Position numbers and translations under genes: made by a program
Notes under the pieces: generated by a model
What the model was told of the DNA's origin: nothing
The model's input: the letters and a program-made list of their open reading frames with translations, nothing else
Databases searched by the model: none
Origin: Aphanomyces cochlioides
Taxonomy: Eukaryota > Oomycota > Saprolegniomycetes > Saprolegniales > Verrucalvaceae
DNA length: 64,000 nucleotides
Direction of reading: 5' to 3'
NCBI GenBank assembly: GCA_019828595.1
Contig: JAHQRK010000018.1
Span: 1,054,001 to 1,118,000, forward strand
Part shown: positions 14,201-26,400 of the stretch, in pieces
How positions within the stretch are numbered: position 1 is the stretch's first letter
Layout: each line of letters starts with the position of its first letter

Positions 14201-14523
14201 GGAGGTGGGTGATTCGAGCTTTGGGCGGGTTTGGTCGAGCTTTTCTTCTCTTTCGGTGGACTCTTCAGTAGTGGGATCTCGGGGATTTTCTTCGGCGATC
14301 TTGCGCCTTTTAGCGGTGTCTTTGGTGGAGAGAGCGGGTTTACATGGCTTCCCAAGGGTACTTGAGATGGTTGCTTCTCTTCTTTTGGATTGACAAACTG
14401 AAGATCGTACTTGCTGTCGTGGACGAGTGTGTATATGTTGTGCTTTGCTGGCGACGGTTTCTCCTTCTTGTCTGGTGTGCCGACCACACTTCGCTGCCGT
14501 CGATTCGGACTTCGCACATCCAT
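2279..14523 (-). CDS. Axonemal dynein heavy chain, inner-arm type
   Basis: A motor ATPase of flagellar axonemes, about 4053 residues. Three exons are seen: 14523-4526, 4484-3831 and 3788-2279. The introns are 41 and 42 nt (4485-4525 and 3789-3830), and the join at the second restores the canonical FPxxILQNG reading. AAA1 P-loop GPAGTGKTET lies near residue 1404 and its Walker B ACFDEF near 1460. AAA2 GEAGSGKS is near 1690, AAA3 GETGVGKS near 2035 and AAA4 GVGGSGRQ near 2383. A coiled-coil stalk with microtubule-binding tip spans roughly 2620-3000, and the C-terminal domain ends in HWIRRG. AAA1 catalytic residues are intact. The overall length and the N-terminal tail suggest the DNAH3/7/12 single-headed group; that subtype is inference. 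A run of seven Gly sits in the C-terminal part. It is divergent from the TMTC gene. Confidence 0.95.
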
Positions 14524-14671
14524 GCCAATGGTCCCAGGACGGATGTTACGACGACACTTGTGTGGAAAAGCGAAACGCCGAGCGACCTTTGGCGTTCCAT
14601 AACTTGTGCTGCCTCTTCAAGCAGTTTCGCATGGCACTGCTCTCCTTGCACTCACACTATTCATTGACGTG
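14524..14671. promoter_or_regulatory. Compact divergent promoter, dynein / TMTC
   Basis: Only 148 bp lie between the ATG of the dynein heavy chain (minus) and the ATG of the TMTC-like gene (plus). Both promoters and both 5' leaders must fit here or overlap the opposing gene. No clear TATA or CCAAT box was seen. Confidence 0.5.
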
Positions 14672-16572
14672 ATGGTCACACTTAGATCGAAGTGTCGTTT
14701 CGCAGCCTATTGCGACGACATGTACCGGATCTCAATTTCGGCAATGCTAGCTGGAAGTGCTTTGTGTGTCGCTCTCTATGTGTCTCCACTGCTGCAAGGA
14801 CCATGGGACTTCATCCTGTGCTGGGATGACGCGGTCAACTTTATGGAGCACGAGGCAATCCAAGCATTGGATTGGCCTCACATCAGATCTATGTTTGCCA
14901 GCGTTCGCATCAACGTGCATGAACCCATGGCCAATTTATTGAAAGCTGTTGTGATCCACATGTGGGGATTGAACTCTCAAGCCGTCCGTTTGGTCTCCCT
15001 TGTCTTGCATGGCGTGACAGCGTTCGTCTTATGGGCTGCTTCAACAAACTTGGTCACTTTGACAACGCAAACAGATCCATCTCGTGCATCGTTTGGCTGT
15101 GCTATAAGTTCGTTGATCTTCTTTATTCATCCTCTCCACGTTGAAGTTGTTGCTTGGCCATCTGCCCAGCCATACACTCTAGCCCTTTCTTTCACAAGCA
15201 TAGCTTTCCTTCTCCACACTTGGACCATCTCCAGGTTCATGACCTCCGTCAAGAGCTTGCAGTTCACATCAAGGGATTATTTCGACTACTTCGCGGCGAC
15301 AGGTACAGCTAATTGTTTGTTTTGGTCTTGACTTTGTCGTAGTTTTGTATGCCTGTGCTGCCTTGAGCAAGAGCATCGCAGTCCCAGTTCCAGCCGGCAT
15401 TGTCTTGATGGATATGGTGGTTTACTTGCATCATCGGCGCTCCATGGCACCGTTGTCCCGACGATTCATGCTGCAATATTGCATTGCCAACATGGGTTTC
15501 CTGGCTGTTGGATCCTTCGTGATGTGGTCCATGCACTCAGCTAATCGTGGCGGCGCCGACTGGTTTGCCGACCCGTTGTGCATTCCATTCCGAGAACGCC
15601 TTGCCAAACTCCCAGTCATGCTGACTCACATGGGAGGACAACTTTTATGGCCGTCCGATTTGCGTCCGCACTACCAAATCCGACCTGGCGAAATGGATCC
15701 TGCAACGAATCCAACTTGCATCCTCGCAATGATATTCTACGTGCTTGTGACTGTCGGTAAATTCCATCTACGGCCATGAAGCGCATTGAGCGGATCCTAG
15801 GTGTCATGCGCTTAGCATCAACTCAACCGGCATTCTTGGCAGCGTGGACGTATGTTGTGATCATGATTCTTCCAGCTAGCGGCCTCATCCAGCACGGAAT
15901 CATCACGTTGACCGCAGATCGATACGCCTACTTTCCTAGTGCTGTCGTTGTTCCACTACTGGGGACTGCTATCGCCAAGCTTGCCACCTCTAGATCTGTT
16001 ACGGCGCTCACGTTGCTAGCAGCGGCGCTGTACGCCAAGTTGAGTGCCATTCAAATGGAAACATGGCGAAGCGATGAAACATTGTGGACGCACAGTATTA
16101 GGTCAATTTCAAATTGCAAAATGATATTAACTGCGGCGTTACTTGTAGGCATGATCCCTCCGACTGGCGAGTATTGGATCACATGGCCGAGTATTATGCC
16201 AAATTTGGGCGAGCGGACGACGGGTTGCCTTATTGGGAGCTCTCGTTGATCCATTTGCCAACTGGTGGGCTCAAAACAAAGCTCCAGCAAGCGAAGTTGC
16301 TCATGTTCTTGCGTCGCTATGACGAAGGATGTTCGATATACCAGAGCTTGCTCGGTGAATCCCCCCAAAGCATCCAAGTGCTCAATAACATGGCTATTTG
16401 CTATCTCCTCGCCGATAACGTGGAGCTTGGTATAGCGACCTTGAAGCAAGCGATCTCCGTGGGCATTGACTTCAGCGGTAAACGAAGCAACGACGGCACG
16501 CCAAGCATCAACTTGGAGCAATTGGAACATTGGGACAGCTCCAAGAACTTTCAAGCACAATTGATGTGGTAA
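14672..16572 (+). CDS. TMTC-like membrane O-mannosyltransferase with TPR
   Basis: Exons 14672-15302, 15343-15756, 15801-16101 and 16149-16572 join in frame to give 589 residues. The introns are 40, 44 and 47 nt. The start is the first in-frame ATG after the dynein leader. Many hydrophobic membrane segments fill the first 450 residues. Family hallmarks visible are WDDAVNF in the first lumenal loop (near residue 51), HPLHVEVVAWPSAQPY, LSKSIAVPVP, TADRYAYFPS and WRSDETLWTHSI. A TPR-type segment follows near the end (VLNNMAICYLLADNVELG). TMTC proteins transfer mannose to Ser/Thr of secretory proteins in the ER; that role is family knowledge. The TPR part is shorter than in animal TMTCs, which usually carry many repeats. 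Confidence 0.85.
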
Positions 16573-16672
16573 CGGCATCGAAACGTTCCATGCGTCGAGG
16601 AAGAAATCCATTTGGCATCTGAAAGGTCGCGAAGAATAAACACCATTTCAAGAGTGTGCGATTGATAACAAT

Positions 16673-17608
16673 ATGACGAAGCCAGCGAATGCGGCGCTGT
16701 CTATCACACCAGGCGACGTCCGCATGCTCAAGGAGCTGCTCCACTCCCCAGTGTCAAGTTCCGACTCCGAATGTCCCACACAATTCTCGCAAGACGAATC
16801 ATGTATTGACGAAACAGTGACGCCAAGTGCTGGACACCAACCTGTTGCGCAGGGCATGAGTTTAGCCTCGGCATCTCGCTCAAATCTATCGCCACATCAC
16901 ATTAGGTTCATCGCACACAACCCAACCATGACATCTGACGACAATGCACATCACCCTACAGAATACTGCAACCAGAGTGCACCCATCTGTTGCTATCCGC
17001 CGCCAAATCATTCCAGTACGATGGAGTTTACTAACCAAGCGGCCCTGCCAAGCACAAACTGCGAGCAGAACAGCATACCAGTCCTTCCCAGGCTCGTGAA
17101 TTTCAGACAATCCGCCATGAACGGCCAGAGCTACAGTCCGTTCACATATCCACCATCACATACGTTCAACTCGATGCAAATCGATCCACCGCAGGCCGAT
17201 TATGACCATGAGCAGTCTCAGCAACCTAGCTGGACCTCGTCGTGCACGCCTTCTTTCTCGAAGTCCGATGCAACTTGCCCGACGATGTCTCGAGTGACAA
17301 TGCTGCCGGTTGAATTGGACCGGAAAGTCGACAAGAAACCACCGCGTACTTGCAAATTTGCTCAATGTACCAAGTCTATCCAGCGAAATGGCCTCTGCCA
17401 CAAGCACGGTGGGGTACGGCAGTGTACAAAAGAAGGCTGCACACGAAAAGATCGTGGTGAAGGGTACTGCGTTGCCCACGGTGGCGGCAAGCGGTGTGCG
17501 ATAAACGGGTGCGATAAAGTCGTCCGGCGTGGCATCTTTTGTATGCACCACACGCCTGAACCTAGCAGCTACCAGTCACCCCCTTCAGGGACGCTGCAAG
17601 TAGCGTAG
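16673..17608 (+). CDS. HGG zinc-repeat protein (WRKY19-like of oomycetes)
   Basis: A single open exon of 311 residues from ATG 16673. The first 215 residues are low complexity and rich in Ser, Pro, Asn and Gln. The C-terminal part holds tandem Cys/His modules of the form C-x4-C...GLCHKHGG, repeated with GYCVAHGG and ending in GIFCMHH. This pattern is typical of proteins that oomycete annotations label WRKY transcription factor 19-like, although no WRKYGQK motif is present here. Metal binding is likely, and a nuclear or DNA-binding role is inference. It lies 100 bp after the TMTC stop on the same strand and may be closely spaced with its transcript. Confidence 0.75.
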   Translation: MTKPANAALSITPGDVRMLKELLHSPVSSSDSECPTQFSQDESCIDETVTPSAGHQPVAQGMSLASASRSNLSPHHIRFIAHNPTMTSDDNAHHPTEYCNQSAPICCYPPPNHSSTMEFTNQAALPSTNCEQNSIPVLPRLVNFRQSAMNGQSYSPFTYPPSHTFNSMQIDPPQADYDHEQSQQPSWTSSCTPSFSKSDATCPTMSRVTMLPVELDRKVDKKPPRTCKFAQCTKSIQRNGLCHKHGGVRQCTKEGCTRKDRGEGYCVAHGGGKRCAINGCDKVVRRGIFCMHHTPEPSSYQSPPSGTLQVA

Positions 17609-17838
17609 ATCTCGAGAAAGTCGCCGATAATCAGGACGCTTTGTCGAGTTGTTGACCTCATGGCTTTTCAATTTCGAAAGATCGCGAAGACGAAATTTAT
17701 ATTTTTGACCAATCAAAATTGATTTTAGATTTATTTTATCCAATCAAATTAAAGAATAACTGTCCAATCGATCGCCAAAATCAAAACGAGCTTTCCAAAT
17801 TTCAATCGAGTTTTTCACCACAAGCACCAGAAGACATC
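17609..17838 (+). promoter_or_regulatory. AT-rich promoter of RUVBL1 with CCAAT repeats
   Basis: This AT-rich spacer carries CCAAT at 17709-17713, 17740-17744 and 17764-17768, the last about 75 bp before the RUVBL1 ATG. Similar CCAAT groups stand before the histone genes in this window. Function is inferred from position and motif only. Confidence 0.45.
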
Positions 17839-19534
<1,696 letters not shown>

Positions 19535-19720
19535 ACGAAAAATAAATATACGTTATGGATTGCAAATGGGACACTATAGCGCCAACGAGTCCGTTAAAAA
19601 TTCAGAGGAGCTCCAATAAGATGTCGAATCTTTGAAATCACGAAATGTTTGGAGGAGTGCATTCCAACTCTGACTTCAGCTGATTCTAATGATCATGTTT
19701 ACAATAACGTTAGTAAAACA

Positions 19721-22576
19721 TTACAAGCCAAATAGGTGCATTGCCTTTTGAGCCGCCTTGTCTGCTGCCATTTCCTTCGTTGGAGCCATAGCGCGACAAA
19801 TCAAGTAGCCATCTACAGACAGTGCCACGGCGTGCATATTGGCTTCTTTACACTCGAGAGCTTCGAATTGAACATGAATCTTGGATGTGTGAGGCCATTG
19901 CTTAACGTGATTCAATAATCGTTGTTTGGGACCCATCCATTCGCGATTGCTCACCGCCTTGACAACTGTCAATCAAGATGATCAGCACAAAAGTCTTACA
20001 TCATGAACCAAGGGAAACAAACAGCTCTGAAGAAACTGCTCTATTGCTTCGAGATTAAGCTACAAGAAATGTAAATTATTGACGAAAATAATTTCACTTA
20101 CATGCTCGAGGTACATTGCAGCCAAGCATGCTTCAAAGACGTCCGCGAGAACAGAGGGGAGATTGAGACCGTTAGAGACTACATTTTGACCAAAACGGAT
20201 GAATTTTGTGTATTGAAAGTTGCCACCAACTGTGGCTAGACGTGCGTTGCTAACCAGCGAAGAACGCACGCTCGACAGTAAATCCTCCTACTCGGAATTA
20301 GCATTTAGCAGTTATGAGGCAACTACCTGATGATGAGGAAACACATCCATCAAGACTCGAGATGTGACAACTTGTAAAATGGAGTCACCGAGAAATTCGA
20401 GTCGCTCGTAATTGCCGTCCTTCCCTAGGACATACTCGTTTTCTGGAACAGCAGGGCCTTTGAAGGACTTGTGCGTCAAAGCCTACACTTTCATTTGATT
20501 CCTTCTGAAGAATTTGATATACCTGTAGCCACAAATGGGGTCGTTGAATCGGAATTGAACACGTGCTGAGAAATTGCTTATGTAACGTCGTCATCTCTTG
20601 GGCTTTGGGATGTTTTTCAAACGACTCCAGGTGGGTGTTCAAAGATGCTGAAACCTTTTCAGCCAAGTCTTTACTGAGGAGGAAGACATAATCAGCCAAT
20701 TCTTGATCGAAAACAACAAAGAGCTGTCTGAGGAACGCTCGTGCAGTAACTACGCCGTCGTTCCAGCCCTAGTAGAGTTCATCATGAGAGCTAGAAGTCT
20801 GTAGGTACCTGCTCATAGAAGATAGCACCTAAAATTGCTTCAACACAATCGGCAGCAATCTTCGTTGATGTTTGCCTACATGAGTTAATAAATATGTGGC
20901 CGAGGACTTATTACTCATCGAGTGTAGTTGGATCAAAGGCTGTTAACATGAGTTTGTCTATCATACACGTCTTGGCTAAGTCGCCCATCGTTTCGTTATT
21001 GACAATCTTAGTACGCAAGTCGTGCAAGTCGCCTTCTGACACGTCGGGAAACTGCGCTGAAGTCAGCTTTCCCATAGAATTTAGCTCATACCTGGAGAAA
21101 TATATTCGACGAGACCAAGAAGCTGAGGACTGCATCACCCAAGAATTCAAGGCGTTCATATGGACACAAAAAGTGTGAAAAACGTCGTGGTTTGAAATCT
21201 CCGTCGATATGGGCCTTGGTTGCGCTATCTAAGGAAGTCTCAATTGGCGATGCTTCTGGGGCAATCGGTGGCTTGGACTGGCTGTTGAAGGTGTGACCCA
21301 TTTGAACGCGTGCCAAGACAGCTTCGAGCGTATTGCCATGTTGCACTCCACAGTCCACATAGGACATGTGCGTGAATGCTTGTCGAAGAAGTGCTTTATC
21401 ACGAAACTTGAGCTGCCATTTAACTTCGAAAGCTTCAACTTCGGCGCAGTGGCGTAGAAATCGAAAGACAAGAGGCAATGCTGATGCCACCTGATGGAAT
21501 TTCATGCAAGTACACCTGGTGGAGTACCTCAAAGACATCACTTTTTAGCCCAGTGAGGAAACATGTGCTGGGATAGAGTATTTTCATCATCGACGAGATG
21601 GTTGGCGACTGGCCTTTGACTGGAGCAACTTCCTGCCACTTCTTAGCTTTCTTCAAGTCCTCAACACCATCAAATCCAGAAGCTCCTCGGCCATCATGGA
21701 TAAGTTGCTACAAATATTCCATGAACGAGCATGTTGATTCAGCAGATACCTTCTGGGGAGTAACCATGTCGATACGGAAGCAACCTAACAAATAAGACGA
21801 ATTGCGCTGTTGGCTAAAATCCTACCAAGTTGGCTTGATGCATCTTCGCATGAGACAACATGATGGAGCAATGCTTCTGGCGGAAATTCTTTCATGAACA
21901 TGTCAGCAGTGGTCATGGCACTGGCGTCAAGATAATCCATAATCACATCGATGGGAAGCAAGGGTCCAGTCGCGTAGCCCACGCGTTGTAAATCGCGAGC
22001 CTAAAATGATTTGTCACACTTCGACGTGCCATAGACAATGTGTTGCACGATTGTGGGATCGATCGATGCTACAAAGCGTGGGTAGATGTGAAACGGTGCG
22101 CAAGTATCAGCATTTATTTGGTTCGGGAACAGTTGACTCGGTGGAATACGAAGGAGTTGCCAGAGCAAATAGTCTTGAAAGCCCGAGATTCGAAGGCGTA
22201 CGCTGGGGCCGATTAGTTCAGACGGCAGCTCCTCTCTGACGAATTTGACAGTGCATGTGATGTTATCTCGCACAACTTCAAACTAGAGAGAACCATGAGG
22301 TAATCCAGGACCAGTCAGTGAGTATACCGGTGGTGGATTTGTGAAAACACGATGGGAAAGCAAGTAAAAGCCGTCAAACACGTACGCCTGATTTTCCACA
22401 ACTATCGTTGATTTGGACGCTGACACTGGACATTCTACGGAATAAATAGAGATCGCCATTGCAGGATACAACAACATACGTCCAAATGTCCACTGCATGA
22501 GCAAACAATCCACAGTGCTACAGTTCCACGCAAGGACGAGTCCATCCATGTCATGCCGTGCCGATGTCATCGCCAT
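19721..22576 (-). CDS. Drosha-like double RNase III, no helicase
   Basis: A dsRNA endonuclease of about 790 residues in 13 exons. Introns, from 5': 22283-22327, 22001-22036 (or to 22048), 21785-21825, 21708-21749, 21491-21527, 21052-21091, 20876-20914, 20769-20808, 20483-20522, 20288-20326, 20060-20101 and 19958-19999. RNase IIIa has ERLEFLGDAVL and ADCVEAILGAI; RNase IIIb has ERLEFLGDSIL and ADVFEACLAAMY, so both catalytic centres look intact. The end is a dsRNA-binding domain (DAVSNREWMGPKQRLLNHV ... AADKAAQKA), with the join to the preceding domain resembling Drosha. The 300-residue N-terminal part has no helicase and could be a Drosha-like central or PAZ-like domain. Start ATG is 22576, with another M two codons later. 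A short Dicer is the alternative. Confidence 0.88.
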
Positions 22577-22739
22577 CACGGATTTTCAAAAAAGTACGGC
22601 AATGTAGTAGCTACTATGAACCATAGCCATACTATTAAAACTTACTATTTGCAATAGTATTACTGATCGTTTTGCAATACTATTGTAATATAACACTATT
22701 TTGTGTGAACAACATTGATTTAATTAATGTAATATAGCA
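22577..22739. promoter_or_regulatory. Divergent spacer with perfect 10-bp inverted repeat
   Basis: This 163-bp AT-rich spacer separates the RNase III start (minus) from the MOG1 start (plus). CAATAGTATT at 22652-22661 is exactly mirrored by AATACTATTG at 22676-22685 with a 14-nt loop, and further ACTATT/ACTATG copies surround it. It may be an operator-like site, a DNA hairpin, or simple AT-rich drift. Confidence 0.4.
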
Positions 22740-23381
22740 ATGGACCTTCATTCGACATGTTCCAGAAAGTGTCGTCCATTGCACTTTGGTTTCCCATCTT
22801 CACTTGGAAATTTGCCGACAAGAGCAAAGATGCCCCATCCTTTGTACGGCGGTGCGCTGTCGTGTGAGATTCCTCAAGGTTTTGCGGACGTGAGTGGATT
22901 CCGCCAGGTTCCAGACAACCAGGAAGTGTTTGCTGAAGCTGCGACGGATCGTTGTGTCATTATTGAGCTCCTCGAACTTGAAGCGTCCGTGCAACCATCG
23001 GCGAGTGCTGAATTCTACTTTAAAGAGCTTGCTGACAGCAATGGATGCGCACCAGGCGACTATACAATTCTGCAAACGCTGCAAGCAACGGAAACCGATC
23101 TGCCCAAACTTGGCGTGCAAGCCAATATTGCCATCGGCAAGCAAAATGTCGCCAAGTTCAAAGAGGCTGCCAAGAACACAATGCAGCTCTATGTTGCATG
23201 CATTCGACTGCCTCAAGTCACGACCGATCTTGTTGTCTCTGTCACAGTGCCCTTGGCACTCAACCCGAATAGCAGTAGTACGCGTGATGGTCAGGTTGTC
23301 ACCAACGCCGACGAAGGATTTGCAATCCTCAAGGAGATTCTGCGTACCCTCGCGGTGCACGACTGGAGCTTGTTTCAATAA
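22740..23381 (+). CDS. MOG1: MOG1-like Ran-binding protein
   Basis: A single exon of 213 residues. The core resembles Mog1/RANGRF, which releases nucleotide from Ran GTPase and supports nuclear import: LYGGALSCEIPQGF, then DVSGFRQVPDNQEVF, then a CVIIELLE strand and a C-terminal TLAVHDWSLF. Mog1 proteins usually begin only a few residues before the LFGGA motif, so the internal ATG at 22830 (MPHPLYGG) is a likely alternative start. The preceding 30 residues are Cys- and Arg-rich and have no family counterpart I recall. It lies tail-to-tail with the divergent dynein, 68 bp between stops. Confidence 0.85.
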   Translation: MDLHSTCSRKCRPLHFGFPSSLGNLPTRAKMPHPLYGGALSCEIPQGFADVSGFRQVPDNQEVFAEAATDRCVIIELLELEASVQPSASAEFYFKELADSNGCAPGDYTILQTLQATETDLPKLGVQANIAIGKQNVAKFKEAAKNTMQLYVACIRLPQVTTDLVVSVTVPLALNPNSSSTRDGQVVTNADEGFAILKEILRTLAVHDWSLFQ

Positions 23382-23449
23382 GTCTTCCAATCCTCCATCC
23401 CAATGTAGATAGGTTCCTTCCTTAATAATATAATACACTCGTCGTTCTT

Positions 23450-26400
23450 TCAGCCGATGCTAATGTACGCTCCACGCTGGCGTAGGTCGGCAGACGACAT
23501 GGTGGTTGCCAAGTATGCCGTGCCTACAACGTCCGCTCGAGTTGGCAAGTGTTCATACCATGAAGTTGCCAATGATGTCACAGTCTTCGGTGCCGCATTG
23601 CAAACTACCATTTCTTGAACGATGGGTAGTGGTTGGCCACTAGTTGATCGAACGTCCATGTCGCCAACAACTCCATCAAACTCGGTGACGACAAATGCTG
23701 AAAAGCGGAGCACAAGCGGTGAGCTTAGAGGACTTGCCATGGACGCAACCAGCTTGTTCTCTTTGATTCCTGTCGAATTGTCTGTTTCCAACCCGACACC
23801 GACAAGTTGCAGCCCAGAGACGACAATACTAGGCAATGTGCTAGTTGGAGTCTCGTCGTTTCCAGCTACGATTGTTGCCTTGACGCCAATGGCCTGCAGT
23901 GCAATTCCAGTCGAGCGAGAAAAGTGCATCTTCAGCGCCATGAAGAAATGCTACGATCTGATTGAGATGGGAATGACCAGAGGAAAGCTTACCTTTGGAT
24001 TCAAGAAGGCGCCGATCCAGTGTGAGTTGGGCATGCCATCCACTGACCACGATTCAAAGTACTGCATTTGCTGAAGGAGATGCGCTTGGAAGAGCTCGAA
24101 TGATGTCTGTGTGGATTTTGCAAGAGCGAGCCACGACAGAGGCGTCAGATTGAGTTGCACGGAAGCATGGACAGTCGCCAAGTCATGCGGCATGACCGCA
24201 CCATCCAGTAAGTGCTAGAAAGTGTCAAGACAAGTTTACGTGAGATGAATACCTCCTGAAGCTGAACCAGAGATTCAACGAGCTCACGGCATATCTGGCG
24301 AAAGGCTGCGATTTCGCGTTGAGCGACCGCATGCAGTGGAGAGTCGTAGTGCACAGCACACTTGGAATCGACGACATCCAGTTGAATTGCTTCGAGGGCT
24401 TTCTCAAACGTGCTGTACTGATGTACCTCGGCCCGCACGATGGATGCACCGTCCAAAAGCAATGGAGGCAGTGGCATTTGTCGTTCAATCCATGGCTGGA
24501 ATCCATGCAAAAGTGAAGCCGCTGTTTCACGTGATTTCATTTCGTGCAGAGATGTATCAGCATTATGCGAGATGCCAAACCAGTCGGGGTTGTCAACTGT
24601 AGTGACTCGTTCCAGGGCATCTTCAGGGATCGTCGAGGCGACCAGTTGCTTTGGACCAACAACGTCGGCAAGGAGTTTTGTCCAGTCGGCTCGATGCCAA
24701 CCGGTCGAGGACCACTCGGCTACAATCACCTTCAAGAGCTCGGCATCCCATGCCGATACAATCTTAGGGCCATAAACATGAGAAATCGTGTCGAAGTTCC
24801 CAGAAATAAGAGCTTGAAGGTCGCTAGGATCGCAGTCGAGGGGAAATTTCCATCCAAGTCGACCAAACTGCGATCGACCGACGATAAATGCATGCAAGAA
24901 ACAGCGACGGATAACATCGCTGTCAATTGTTGGCTCTCGGGTAGCAGCTAGACATAAATGTAAGGATGAACAACGGCAATACCAAAGAAAATGTCCTACC
25001 AGTTGCATGAATAGCGTTGGAAATTGGCAGTGCACTGACGAGCTGGTCGTGCAAAGCTGCACTGCATTCTTGAACACGTTTGATTGCAATCTGTGTAAGT
25101 TCGAGAGGAAGGAACGTTGGGTCTTGAACGCACAACCAGACGCGAAAGTCCCAATGCAAAGTCGTCAAGTCCATCGTCTACAAGTAAAGTGACTGAAAGT
25201 ACAATCGTTGCCAATATTACCGTGAAAAACTTGTACACTGTTGCGATCCAGGAAGCGCGTGCGTCAGCATGGCGCAGGACGACCCACTGCCCAGTTCTTG
25301 CTGCTCCCGCAAGAATTGTCTCCAGCTCTTCTGTTGGCCCAGATGTCTGGAACGAGACCACCATGACATCAGCTTTATTTTGCGTCGCTGCTGAGCGGAT
25401 GTTTTCAATTCCATCAGCCCCTGGGGTGGCTACAACGACTATAGGATGTCTACAAGATGACATGGACGCAATGTTGGCCATACTCCATGCCGATGCTGTT
25501 TCCAAAGCGGGAAACACTGTCTTTGTGAAATGTATCATTTCAGCATATAGCTGATCGGGGCGGAGGACACGAACGATGCAAAGACGTTCAAGGGGTGAGA
25601 GTGACTCGACAGGTAGCTCGACAGTTGTGGTGTCACGCGCTTGTACAAACATTTGCCAGGCAGTTTTAGTTGCACCACGGAACGACTGTGTTATTGCATG
25701 GCGCGTTGACGCTGAGAGAGCAAAGCAGAGAGCTGTGAAAGCATCCCATGCAGGTGTCGGGATCCAAGATGGGCACGTAATGGACAAGAACTGCGTCGGA
25801 TGCTCCAGCGGGTTGACCAAGAAACGAAAAGAAGGTATTGCAGGGAGAATCCAGGTCCACTCGTCAACTTGAGTATTTTCAACCGCATCTTCTTTGATAT
25901 CCTCGGCTCCCTCTGGCTCTGGGCAGTTTTCAATGGCTTCATTAGCATCTTTCTCGTCAACTTTGGCGTCGTCGCAAACAAGTAATGTGCACGTGTGATG
26001 CAATCTCAAAGCAAAGAGAAAGCTAGCAACGCCGCGGTCGACGGGAAAGATATTCTTGAGTAAGAGACAAAGCGCTTTTTCAGAGAATGCGTCACGGAGC
26101 CGCACTGCGTCATCTCGACCAACGGCATCGAGTACATGAGTTAGCAAGGCCACGAGCGATGGGATCGACCACGAATAGAATCGATTTAGATTGGCGACGT
26201 CATCGTAGGCCAAACAGACATCAATGAACCGTTGAGTGACAGCATCCATGGCAAATGGGAGGTTTTGGTCTTGGTCTAGCTCATCCTGGATGTGATCACT
26301 GCGATCAACGGCGTCAGTGTGAGCTGCTCGCCATTGAAACAAATGAATGCTTTCGGCAAATATCGTGTCTTCACTTTGCGCACTGGCCAAAGCGTCCAAG

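Noticed and set aside
22800..23438. A 212-codon minus-strand frame opposite MOG1
   Set aside because: The plus-strand frame matches Mog1 motifs; the opposite frame has no recognisable domain and overlaps it fully.
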